Positions 15,240 through 23,447 of a stretch of DNA of 64,000 nucleotides are shown here, piece by piece. Under the pieces are notes generated by a model. That model had not been told where the DNA came from and searched no databases. It saw only the letters and a list, made by a program, of their open reading frames with translations. The stretch is from assembly GCA_004293935.1 (NCBI GenBank), contig RDZH01000019.1, positions 1-64,000 of the forward strand, given 5' to 3'. Positions within the stretch are counted from its first letter, which is position 1, and each line of letters starts with the position of its first letter. Origin of the DNA: Alphaproteobacteria bacterium. Its GTDB lineage: Bacteria; Pseudomonadota; Alphaproteobacteria; Rickettsiales; UBA998. The position numbers and the translations under genes are program-made.

Positions 15240-16463
15240 CTACTTTATAGTTTCCTGCTGCTTGATATAAGCATCGTCATACTTCTTCATTCCAATTTTA
15301 TCTCTCAAAGTTTTTTCCTGAAAATTAAATGCGTTATTTTCCTGAGCCCACTGCACAAGTGACTGTAGCTCTTGATAAAAAACGCCAATTAGTTCTTTTG
15401 CTTCCACTCTACGATGATATTCTTCCATTACAGTTGCTATTTTTGATGGTCGTCCAATTTGCTTTTGGGGTTGTGGTTCTTCGTCTGCTCGTGTTTTAAG
15501 TGGCAACATTTCTTTTAGCTGTGGTCTTATCCTGATTCCTAATTCATGACATAATGCTACAAAGACTGATGGTTTCACTTTCCACTTTGCAATATCTTGC
15601 TCATTGGGATCAAACAAAACGGATTGTTTTTTCATAGAGTCACCCATGATGGTGTAATAGACTAAATCATAAATGTCTTTTAGTCCTGACCATTCATTTG
15701 CCCACTCATGCCATACAAAATAATTATCTCCATGATCTGGCAGGTTAGGGTTATTAAAATGATTGGCAATCTCTTGCTCAAAAGAACGCCACCGCATTTC
15801 ATCCATCATTATATCTGTGCCAAATGCAGATGGTCTACCCATGACAAAACAACATGCTTGTGCGAGTCCCCACTTTATGTCTTTCAAATGCCTATTAGGA
15901 ATCGAAGTCGCTTCATAAGCAATGAAATTGTTTATTCTATACAAACAATCATCTCTCATGCTCTCATGATGTTGATTATAGTCAATCAATGCATGTTCCA
16001 ATTTTTCAGGGATTTTATTTTCAGTATCACTCACCCAATGTTTCAAATCGTAGTTATATATCCATGCAGGGTGGTTGTTCCAAAATTTTGAATAAATACT
16101 TGTTTGTTTTAACGGGGTAACTGTCTGAAAGTTAACATAATAATCATACAGACTTTGATAGGTTTTTTTGATTTTTGTGGTTTCTTTTTCCGAACAACCT
16201 ATTTCTGCAATCACTTCCTCAAGGGATAAATCTTTTATCTCACAACTGTAAACGGGTTTAATATTGTGCATCAAGCAAGCAAAATCCAACAATATTATGC
16301 TTTCGGTGCAAATCATTTTCGCATGTTCAAACCATCCTGAACGCTCAATAATCTCGCCTTCAGCGTTTATATGTTGGATTGTGTCGGGAATGTATATTGA
16401 GGGCTTTCTTACGTCACAAGTTGCGTTCTCTGATAAAGATTCCACTTTCACTAATTCACTCAT
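15240..16463 (-). CDS. Unknown 407-aa cargo protein of the integrative element
   Basis: The start is set at MSELVKVESLSE because AGGAGGTGCT stands directly before that ATG. The protein is soluble, rich in Trp, His and Tyr, without signal peptide or membrane span. A GRPSKIATVMEEYHRR stretch near residue 345 resembles an AT-hook. I find no nuclease, ATPase or methylase motif by eye. Its place next to the integrase, where satellites and islands often carry anti-phage or regulatory cargo, makes it a candidate accessory gene. It is AT-richer than the primase block, suggesting a separate origin. Confidence 0.65.
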   Translation of the reverse strand: MSELVKVESLSENATCDVRKPSIYIPDTIQHINAEGEIIERSGWFEHAKMICTESIILLDFACLMHNIKPVYSCEIKDLSLEEVIAEIGCSEKETTKIKKTYQSLYDYYVNFQTVTPLKQTSIYSKFWNNHPAWIYNYDLKHWVSDTENKIPEKLEHALIDYNQHHESMRDDCLYRINNFIAYEATSIPNRHLKDIKWGLAQACCFVMGRPSAFGTDIMMDEMRWRSFEQEIANHFNNPNLPDHGDNYFVWHEWANEWSGLKDIYDLVYYTIMGDSMKKQSVLFDPNEQDIAKWKVKPSVFVALCHELGIRIRPQLKEMLPLKTRADEEPQPQKQIGRPSKIATVMEEYHRRVEAKELIGVFYQELQSLVQWAQENNAFNFQEKTLRDKIGMKKYDDAYIKQQETIK

Positions 16464-16581
16464 AGCACCTCCTGATGATGCGTTTATTGTGCAATGCACA
16501 TAAAATAGGGGAAGTTCCAGTGCGTTTCAATAGTTACCTGTTGATTTTATTGCGTATTTATGCGTTATTCTGTGCTTCCTA

Positions 16582-16610
16582 GGTTTATGAGGTTTTTGCA
16601 GTTTATGCAC
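16582..16610 (-). repeat. Element-specific motif, third location (inverted)
   Basis: GGTTTATGAGGTTTTTGCAG followed by TTTATGCA is the inverse of the copy at 12132. It stands upstream of the 407-aa gene and downstream of the integrase, so it could be a binding site for an element-encoded regulator or replication protein. Confidence 0.5.
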
Positions 16611-16630
16611 ACCTCATAGGGGATTATTTT

Positions 16631-16696
16631 TTATAGCGCGTTAACTTTACATTTGCACATTCTCTATGTGCTTGTAATGTTAAAGTCGCGCTATAA
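16631..16696. terminator. Long hairpin downstream of the integrase
   Basis: TTATAGCGCG at the left pairs with CGCGCTATAA at the right, with inner arms AACTTTACATT / TGTAATGTT and GCACAT / ATGTGC. The closing ATAGCGCG/CGCGCTAT is also used by the hairpin at 43904. It likely ends transcription between the integrase and the rest of the element. Confidence 0.55.
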
Positions 16697-16709
16697 GTCA
16701 TTATAAAAT

Positions 16710-16769
16710 ATAGCACTACTTAACTTTATGGCGCAGCATAGATGCGCAGTTATAAAGTCAAAGTGCTAT
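16710..16769. terminator. Second hairpin covering the integrase stop codon
   Basis: ATAGCACT at the left pairs with AGTGCTAT at the right, with inner arms ACTTTAT / ATAAAGT and GCGCA / TGCGC. The right arm contains the last codons of the integrase. The ATAGCACT/AGTGCTAT ends recur at 61723-61783. Confidence 0.5.
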
Positions 16770-17954
16770 CATCTCATCAAGATGATTGCTCCACCATTGC
16801 ATCATCTCTTTGCGTTCTTTCATATATTCCGCATGATTATAGGCTGCACGGATTTTATTACGCTCGGCATGAGCAAGTTGCCTCTCAATCACATCGGCAC
16901 GAAACCCATGCTCATTGAGGATGGTGCTTGCAGTAGAACGAAACCCATGCCCTGTGGTTTTGCCCTTATACCCCATACGATAAATCGCAAAAAGCATCGT
17001 ATTATTGCTCATTACATCGTTTTTCTTTTTTGCTCCCTGCTTATTGATGTTCGGGAACAGATAATCCGTGCCATTGCTATAATTCCTAATCTGCTCAAGT
17101 AAGGATAGCACCTGCGGGGTGAGCGGTACGATGTGCGTTTCTTTCATCTTCATACGGTGTGCGGGAATGCGCCACTCGGCTTTATCCAGCAAAAACTCCT
17201 CCCACCGTGCTTCCCGTAGTTCGGTGGTACGCACCATTGTATGAATCAGCATCAACAAGCCTAGGCGCGTAAGCGGGTCACCATGATAATGCTGCAACGC
17301 GTGCATAAAAGCGGGGAGTTCCTCTGCATGAAGATGTGCAAAATGCGTTTGTTGCGGGGTGGTGAGTGCGCCTTTTAAGTCTGCTGCTGGGTCGCGTTCG
17401 GCTTTGCCTATCACAATCGCATAACGAAATATCTGCCCACATACTTGTGCATTACGGTGTGCCACTTCATGCGCCCCGCGTGCTTCTATCACACGCAATA
17501 CCCGCAATAATTCAGGGGCAGTAATATCACTAATCGGTCGGTTGCCTATCTTGGGGAAAATATCTGTTTCTAGTCGGCGCATGATAATCCATGCGTTCTT
17601 TTCATCCCATGCAACGGATTTCTTACTATGCCATTCCCGCGCTACTGCCTCAAAACTATTATGAGCGCGTGCATGACGTTCCTGCTTTTCTTCCTGCTTC
17701 ACTAGGGAGGGGTCTTTATTCTGAGAAAGTAGGGCTTTTGCCTCTGCTCTCTTTGCGCGTGCTTGGGATAGAGTGATATGCGGATAAACACCTATAGCTA
17801 GGAGTTTTTCCTTGCCTGCATAGCGATATTTCATGCGCCAATATTTACTACCGTTCGGCATCACCTGCAAAAATAATCCCTCCCCATCGGTGAGTTTATA
17901 GGCTTTTGCTTCTGGCTTGGCATTGCGTACTTTTGCATCACTGAGTTGCGTCAT
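16758..17954 (-). CDS. P4-type tyrosine integrase
   Basis: 398 residues, typical of P4/IntS-like integrases that insert islands into tRNA 3' ends. The DUF4102 N-terminal domain is clear (KVRNAKPEAKAYKLTDGEGLFLQV...SKYWRMKYRYAGKEKLLAIGVYP). The catalytic set is visible: Arg in MVRTTELREARW (near 246), HGFRSTAST (His-x-x-Arg, near 335), and His/Tyr in LAHAERNKIRAAYNHAEY (near 360-380). It seems intact. It lies 167 bp inside attR and reads inward, with candidate arm sites at its 5' end. Confidence 0.95.
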   Translation of the reverse strand: MTQLSDAKVRNAKPEAKAYKLTDGEGLFLQVMPNGSKYWRMKYRYAGKEKLLAIGVYPHITLSQARAKRAEAKALLSQNKDPSLVKQEEKQERHARAHNSFEAVAREWHSKKSVAWDEKNAWIIMRRLETDIFPKIGNRPISDITAPELLRVLRVIEARGAHEVAHRNAQVCGQIFRYAIVIGKAERDPAADLKGALTTPQQTHFAHLHAEELPAFMHALQHYHGDPLTRLGLLMLIHTMVRTTELREARWEEFLLDKAEWRIPAHRMKMKETHIVPLTPQVLSLLEQIRNYSNGTDYLFPNINKQGAKKKNDVMSNNTMLFAIYRMGYKGKTTGHGFRSTASTILNEHGFRADVIERQLAHAERNKIRAAYNHAEYMKERKEMMQWWSNHLDEMIAL

Positions 17955-18013
17955 GATTTCTATCCATCATCGGTAATTTATACCCCCACTTATACCCCCA
18001 TAATCATGTGGAT
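17953..18013 (+). promoter_or_regulatory. Candidate integrase arm-type sites, right end
   Basis: TATACCCCCACTTATACCCC preceded by ATTTCTATCCAT and followed by ATCATGTGG matches the left-end block at 11195-11250 in order and spacing. It directly abuts the integrase start codon, so integrase binding here could also repress its own gene. The role is inferred. Confidence 0.5.
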
Positions 18014-18120
18014 GTCAACGGAATAGAAAAGAACGGAACGCTCTATATATCATTGAATATCAAAATAATATGTGATACTAGTGAAACTTATTGGAATGAA
18101 AAATCTTTTAATTAGAAGGT

Positions 18121-18136
18121 TCTCCACTCCGCCATT
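18121..18136 (+). other. attR core
   Basis: TCTCCACTCCGCCATT, identical to the end of tRNA-Ser at 11146-11161. It marks the right border of the element. Bases on either side differ from the tRNA copy, so the shared core is exactly 16 bp. Confidence 0.9.
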
Positions 18137-18154
18137 CATGATGCGACAACCGTT

Positions 18155-18649
18155 CTACATGAGGGTTAGATTGCCCCGCAAATGTATCTGATGATTATAA
18201 TGATGGCAATAATTTTTTAGCGTTTGATGCAATTCCTTTGCAGAGGAAAATTTAGTGGTGTTCAAAATCTGCTGGACTATACCATTAAATCGCTCGACCA
18301 TACCATTGGTTTGCGGAGAAAACGGCTTGGTTAGCCTATGCTCTATGCTATTCTTTTTTACACACAATATCGAACTTATGATTGCCTGTTGGTGTGCGCT
18401 CACCTGTCGCACAAAAACGGTCAGTGAACTCTTTGCCATTATCGGTTAAAATAATGGTACGAAGATTGCCAACACCATGCCGATGCAATAAGCATTGCAA
18501 CGAAGATCGCACCATGTCGGGCTTCATATAGTGCTTTGACACTATAATTACCTATTCTTAGCGATCGCAGCATGACTGAGAGGAGATGCGCAGATAGCTT
18601 TACGTAAAGCTGGTGTTGTGCGTGCATTGCGGTGAAGACGGAGTTCCAT
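18155..18649 (-). pseudogene. IS481-family transposase remnant
   Basis: Pieces of one transposase are scattered over two or three frames. The N-terminus reads MELRLHRNARTTPALRKAIC, then stops; further on appear RTIILTDNGKEFTDRFCATGERTPTGNHKFD and, in another frame, IEHRLTKPFSPQTNGMVERFNGIVQQIL, the DDE-domain signatures of IS481 (Asp of TDNGKEF, Glu of MVERFNG). A central stretch of roughly 150 residues is missing. It is not functional. It sits immediately outside attR, so it belongs to the chromosome or an older insertion. Confidence 0.85.
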
Positions 18650-18760
18650 AAAGATCGTTCCTTTTTGGTGAATGAGTGATCAGGATAATGACTATCCAAC
18701 CATTCGCCGCCAAGTGCAACAATATTTTTGTATGAACCATAACCTAATGGGTCTTGACAA

Positions 18761-19342
18761 TTAGTCTATAATTGCATATTGGCTAGCTGATCCGCAATTT
18801 TCAACTGCTACATAGGCTTTATAATCTTCTAGTGTCACCACGTTTTTTGTTGTCATGTGGATAAGTTTCACATCACTAATTACCTCAACCACGGCAGCGC
18901 GAATGCCATAGATTTTTTCTAAAAAACTTTTTTCGCGAATGAAGCGTGGATCATCTCTGCTTACGATAGTACAACACTGAGGATATTGACGAAAAAAATC
19001 TTCTATTTGCAGTTTTAACATCACATCTATTTTGGGGCTATAACCACCCTTGGGATATGAATTCCATGATTCTGGGTCACGATAATTGGTATACTCAGTT
19101 AGCTTTCCCATTGATGCAGGGAAATTATAATCACCGCTCTTATACTCTATGCTATTATAACTAACTCCGCCAGTTTGCACATCTCTCGCTGCAGCCCTGA
19201 TATATTCCTCATCACTAAGCCAGCGTTTTTCTGCCCAGCAAAAGCCACTATAGTTCATTACTCCTACCACAAATAGATAGCCAAACAGCATGAATACAGG
19301 CGAAAACAATATCAATAGTAACTTTATTCGTGAATTTGTCAT
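18761..19342 (-). CDS. Single-span membrane-anchored hypothetical protein
   Basis: 193 residues from MTNSRIKLLLILFSPVFMLFGYLFVVGVM, an N-terminal membrane anchor, followed by an exported-looking domain (RWLSDEEYIRAAARDVQTGG...). Cysteines at FCWAE, QCCTIV and ENCGSA could form disulphides. AAGGGG lies close to this ATG; an earlier ATG at 19360 is also possible. I recognise no family. It sits alone in a decayed zone between an IS481 remnant and an inverted-repeat block. Confidence 0.6.
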   Translation of the reverse strand: MTNSRIKLLLILFSPVFMLFGYLFVVGVMNYSGFCWAEKRWLSDEEYIRAAARDVQTGGVSYNSIEYKSGDYNFPASMGKLTEYTNYRDPESWNSYPKGGYSPKIDVMLKLQIEDFFRQYPQCCTIVSRDDPRFIREKSFLEKIYGIRAAVVEVISDVKLIHMTTKNVVTLEDYKAYVAVENCGSASQYAIID

Positions 19343-19468
19343 ACCCCTTATCCTTAACATAGCTTTTTGCACTCCGCAACTATGTTTTATGCACAAATGT
19401 TCATGTTCAATCTATGTTCTTTGTTGTTGAATAGGCGAAATTTCTCATGGTTTTTTTGTTCCTAATCA

Positions 19469-19990
19469 CCCATCGAAAAATCTATTTTGGCAGCCGTTAT
19501 GAAATAACGGATAAGTGCGCCATTGATTCAATGGACCAATTCAAGAAAATAGCATTCGTTCACGCCTAAGAGATCATCATGCTGAAATGGTCATTCAATA
19601 AATTAGATTTGGCATGTGGTGAGGTGTGCGTGATGATAGCCCCATAATGCCATTTTTAGCCACGATGAGGTTTTTTTTATGGCACTCTACATGCGTCTAT
19701 AATGGCTAATTTTCCTCATTCCTACTGCCCGTAATCTAGCGGGGATGAAAGAAAAAAGCGTAGGGCAAGATAAAGCGTTCGCACCGTGTAGCCAAAATTT
19801 GGTGCGATTTTAGCACCGCTCAAATCCAACCCTTGGCATTAGGAAAAAACTATGCCTGAATGGTGAGTGATTTCACCACATCTCGTTAATTTTGTGTTCT
19901 CTCACATTCAAGCAAATAGTAGGTCCATTGATTCAATGGCGCACTTACCCGTTCTTGTCAGAACGGTTGATCACGTAGCTTTTTGATGGG
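19469..19990. repeat. ~520-bp noncoding block bounded by ~69-bp imperfect inverted repeats
   Basis: The left end contains ATAAGTGCGCCATTGATTCA and the right end its inverse (CCATTGATTCAATGGCGCAC). Each end also carries its own small hairpin of differing sequence (CCGTTATgaaATAACGG on the left, CCGTTCTgacaAGAACGG on the right), and the outer edges match again (CCCATCGAAAAA / TTTTTGATGGG). No ORF of note lies inside. It may be a MITE, a deleted insertion sequence or a structured RNA locus. The following 240 bp hold a 9-bp inverted repeat (GCAATCTTC/GAAGATTGC) but no supported gene. Confidence 0.65.
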
Positions 19991-20233
19991 TGAATGTGAT
20001 ACAATGATGCTTCTTGAAATCGCAATCTTCTTTCCCTTTGAGATGCTATGTGTGACACTTTGATGAAGATTGCAATAGATCGTTTCTTTGCGATTGCGTA
20101 GGGCAAAAACTATGGATAAGATGGTACGTATGAAAAAATTGCTTGCTCTATGTATTAATACTCCATATCAGGTAGCTTACCTCTTACATAAACCTAGTGG
20201 CGCATTTCAGTGTTGAATCGGCGAGGAAACACC

Positions 20234-20800
20234 ATGACAATCACTACTTCCACCCAAGATAAACCAATCCAAGATTTAATAAAATGGAATCCAGATGCTC
20301 TAGGTTTGAATCAAGACTACAGAATTTTATTTAATAATCTCGGCATCAAAGGCACTTATTCTTTCACAGGTGCATCGGGACAAGGGGCAACCATTCGCTA
20401 TTCGTTGGATACGGATAATACCATTTTTCACACTGGGCAATGGAACAATTACATTGATAATGCAACTGTTCGTCAGATTCCTTCCCTCATTCCCTCAGAC
20501 CAACAAACAGCGGTAATCAAGGCAATGAGGGTATGGGGCAATTATGGTAACCTAAACTTCGTACAAGATGATAATAATCCCAACCTCGTGATTACCGAAG
20601 CATCGTCTTTTTATTTATCCACGGATGTCAATCCTGATACCTTCCAGCCAGCGTACCTCTTGCGCATTGATCCAGAAGCAAATCCAAACACCACATCTTT
20701 AGGAAGCAATCGAGCAGGTGGACTTACCTTTGCATTTACTGAAGCGGCATCTCTATCAACGCCAATAATTAGATTTTCTTTAGAGTACCCGCCTTTCGCA
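20234..20800 (+). pseudogene. N-terminal fragment of an M10 (serralysin/matrixin-like) metalloprotease
   Basis: From the ATG at 20234 (GAGGAAACACC precedes it) the frame gives MTITTSTQDKPIQDLI... and a metzincin-like N-lobe: ATIRYSLD, then DQQTAVIKAMRVWGNYGNLNFVQDDNNPNLVIT. This matches the start of secreted serralysin-type proteases, but the frame runs into IS5 sequence (antisense) before any HExxH zinc site. The product cannot be an active protease. There is no signal peptide, as expected for type-I-secreted serralysins. The C-terminal Ca-binding repeats are absent. Confidence 0.55.
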
Positions 20801-21110
20801 GCATCACCATGACGGCGTAACTCGCCTGCAAACCAGCCAAATATCTGCTGCTCTATGTCTTCCTTCTTGAGTCGCTCGCGCCACAACCAGATCGTTTTCG
20901 CATCAGGTGATTTTTCCGTCACCGACAATCCAAGAAAGCGTTTGAAGTTCAAGCGATCATTGATCTGATATTCCATCGCATCATCACCGCATCCAAAGGA
21001 CGGCGACCGACTTTGCCACCATTCATGGTAGCATCAAAACGTAGACCAGACATCACCAAGCGCAAACCACACCAGCCCATATGACGCGCCAAAAATGCGA
21101 ACGGATCACC
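20795..21110 (-). pseudogene. IS5-family transposase remnant
   Basis: One frame contains AMEYQINDRLNFKRFLGLSVTEKSPDAKTIWLWRERLKKEDIEQQIFGWFAGELRRHGDAAKGG, the N-terminal region of IS5-type transposases. Just upstream, in another frame, FDATMNGGKVGRRPLDAVMM is the preceding part; about 15 residues and the frame are lost between them. The catalytic region is missing. The remnant abuts the protease fragment. Confidence 0.8.
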
Positions 21111-21175
21111 AGAACCGTCTAAGTATTATACGCAAAACTTATAAGAAAATCATACGGTTAATAGAGCTGCCCGGT

Positions 21176-22261
21176 TCAATAAGGAACAAATTGATCATCT
21201 GGGTTTTTTTCTGATTCTTTATCCTTGATTTCCGTATCAGGAACAACATCCACAGCAGTTGAACCGGGGTTCGCATTTTGCTCTTTATTCAACAACGAGT
21301 TGCCTCCTCCTTCCAATTCTTGCTTTTTGCGCTCATATTCCAGCAAGGAATTATCTTTAGGGCGTGGGTTGGCAAATGGATTCGCACTTTCTGCTGATGG
21401 GCGATCCATCAATGGTGTGGCGATATGCTCACCACGAAGCAAGATAATTTCGATACGACGATTTTTCGGATTTTCGGGTTCTGAAGGGATAAATAGCTCT
21501 TTATCCGCACGCCCAAGCACCTTAGAGACGCGCTCTTGAATCATCCCATGAGAGATAAGAAAACGCCGAGCTGCATTAGCGCGATCCGCTGAAAGTTCCC
21601 AATTAGAATAGTTGACACGACGATTATAGGGGCGAGTATCGGTATGCCCAGATATGGAGATATAATTGGGCAAATCTTGTATCACGGCATTAATCGCGCT
21701 TAGTAACCGTTCACCCGCTGGTGTCAGATATTCACGACCAGGGCGAAACATTGGTTGTTTTTCTGTATCCATTACTTGGATTTTCAACCCTTCAGGAGTT
21801 TGTTGCATCATCACGTTCTGCCCTAAATCTGCAAGCGTAGGGTCTTGGTGCATCATTTCACTTAATGAATTACCTGCTTTATCAAAAAGCATTTGTTCGC
21901 CTTCAGGAGATTCTATAACAGATTTTTTAGTCGGTTCACCCGGTTTTACACCTTGGGGCGGTTGTCCGATGACGATACTAGGTGTTCCCGTATTCGTGTT
22001 TTGGATGCCATCCATCACTTCGCTTTTACCACCTTTCGTGCCGATACCTTCTTGATCGATAAGTCCAATGGTGGGGCTGAAATAATCCGCAATACCCTCT
22101 AAGGTTTCCTCTTCCGCAGCATTGAGCAACCACATGAGCAAGAAAAACGCCATCATCGCCGTTACGAAGTCGGCATAAGCAACCTTCCACGCGCCACCAT
22201 GATGACCGCCCTCAATCTTGTTGATCTTTTTAATGATGATTGTTTGTTCCAATTCAGCCAT
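21176..22261 (-). CDS. motB: Flagellar motor stator protein MotB
   Basis: 361 residues. MotB anchors the stator to peptidoglycan and forms the ion channel with MotA. The N-terminus (GGAWKVAYADFVTAMMAFFLLMWLLNA, about 20-45) holds the single membrane helix with the ion-binding Asp of AYADF. The C-terminal OmpA-like domain (YISISGHTDTRPYNRRVNYSNWELSADRANAARRFLI, about 205-245) binds peptidoglycan. A longer-than-usual charged tail (SLLEYERKKQELEGGG...) extends past the OmpA domain. The gene follows motA by 22 bp. No other flagellar gene is in the window. Confidence 0.95.
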   Translation of the reverse strand: MAELEQTIIIKKINKIEGGHHGGAWKVAYADFVTAMMAFFLLMWLLNAAEEETLEGIADYFSPTIGLIDQEGIGTKGGKSEVMDGIQNTNTGTPSIVIGQPPQGVKPGEPTKKSVIESPEGEQMLFDKAGNSLSEMMHQDPTLADLGQNVMMQQTPEGLKIQVMDTEKQPMFRPGREYLTPAGERLLSAINAVIQDLPNYISISGHTDTRPYNRRVNYSNWELSADRANAARRFLISHGMIQERVSKVLGRADKELFIPSEPENPKNRRIEIILLRGEHIATPLMDRPSAESANPFANPRPKDNSLLEYERKKQELEGGGNSLLNKEQNANPGSTAVDVVPDTEIKDKESEKNPDDQFVPY

Positions 22262-22283
22262 GTGAGTAATGCTCTATGAGTTT

Positions 22284-23135
22284 TTAGATGCTTTGACATG
22301 CTGATTCAACATCAGCAAATTTCGGTTTATAGAGTACATCAATGTTCGTTCGTGCATATTCAACTGCCACAGCGGGTGCTACACCTTTCGCATAGGCAAC
22401 CAAACCTGCTTTGATGCATTCCATATAACGCACTTCTGATTCCAGAACACTGCCAACATAATTGGCAATCGGTGCAATAATACCGTAAGAAATCAATACA
22501 CCAAGGAATGTTCCCACAAGTGCCGCACCAATTAATTTACCCAATACTTCAGGCGGTTCTGTGATGCTCCCCATGGTGATAATCACCCCAAGTACCGCCG
22601 CCACAATACCAAGAGCGGGCATACCATCCGCCATCGAAGTAAGCGCATGGGTAATGTGCTTCGCTTCTTCACGATGCGCATTAATTTCTTTATCCATCAA
22701 ATCATCCAGCTCATAATGATTTTCAACACCCATCGTCATCATACGCAGATAATCCGCGAAGAAATCTACCGCATGATGATTTTTTGCAAATTTAGGCGCA
22801 CTATTAAAGAGTGCGCTATTATGCGGATGCTCAATATGCTGTTCAATCTCCAACATACCTTTAGTACGCATCGTTTTGAATACTGTATATTGCATCACCA
22901 GCAATTCAAGATATTCCTTTTGTCGGTAAGGCATACCTTTGAGCAGCTTTTTGAGGCTTTTTAATATCACCTTTAGGAGCGCGCTAGGGTTGGCGATGAT
23001 AAACGCCCCCACTGCTGCCCCCACGATGATAATCACCTCGGTAGGCTGCCATAAAACGGCAAGATTTCCATTGTGCATGACATAGCCGCCAAGCACACAA
23101 CCTATAACTGTCGCAAAACCAATCAAGAACTTCAT
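22284..23135 (-). CDS. motA: Flagellar motor stator protein MotA
   Basis: 283 residues from the ATG at 23135; the track start uses a TTG two codons earlier. Four membrane segments are visible, including FLIGFATVIGCVLGGYVM at the start and MPALGIVAAVLGVIITMG plus LIGAALVGTFLGVLISYGIIAPIANYV near residues 170-230, with the Pro-containing helix typical of MotA. The cytosolic loop carries charged residues that contact the rotor. It is the first gene of a motAB operon. It likely uses protons or sodium; sequence alone does not settle this. Confidence 0.95.
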   Translation of the reverse strand: MKFLIGFATVIGCVLGGYVMHNGNLAVLWQPTEVIIIVGAAVGAFIIANPSALLKVILKSLKKLLKGMPYRQKEYLELLVMQYTVFKTMRTKGMLEIEQHIEHPHNSALFNSAPKFAKNHHAVDFFADYLRMMTMGVENHYELDDLMDKEINAHREEAKHITHALTSMADGMPALGIVAAVLGVIITMGSITEPPEVLGKLIGAALVGTFLGVLISYGIIAPIANYVGSVLESEVRYMECIKAGLVAYAKGVAPAVAVEYARTNIDVLYKPKFADVESACQSI

Positions 23136-23447
23136 ACCCAATGGTTTACCACAACATCTATTGATAAAAGATTAAAATACGGGCAGTGCGATTAAAATAA
23201 AACTACCGACTATCTATTTGTTTTTTCATTATATATTTTTATTACCCCACGGAATTCCTAAGGTCGCGCTGCAATAAAAAATGATATTTTTCTTGGAATG
23301 TTGCATTGCCATGACAGAGGAAAAACTTTCAATAATCGCACTTGATTCTAAAATAAAAAATCGCTACACTTCATAATACAAAGAGATTATTCCAAAATAT
23401 TCTTGGATAGTTCTTGGTGTTTAATATCTATGGAGCAAAAAATAATT

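Larger units (their letters stand above)
11162..18136. mobile_element. Integrative element of about 7 kb in tRNA-Ser, phage-satellite-like
   Basis: The element lies between two 16-bp copies of the tRNA-Ser 3' end. All recognisable genes are on the minus strand: integrase (next to attR), a 407-aa unknown, a 28-aa peptide, a small winged-helix-like protein, a Toprim primase in two pieces, a DUF3987 helicase/primase, an AT-hook-like small protein and a 63-aa protein. There are no capsid, portal or tail genes, so it cannot make particles alone. It resembles satellites or replication-proficient islands. The split primase suggests decay or a switch. Confidence 0.85.

Noticed and set aside
15123-15362. 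79-aa plus-strand ORF
   Set aside because: It is antisense to the 3' end of the 407-aa gene, AT-rich and without a recognisable ribosome-binding site.
20112-20216. 34-codon ORF MDKMVRMKKLLALC... before the protease fragment
   Set aside because: It has a weak start context, no similarity I recognise and lies in a decayed zone, so it is not supported.
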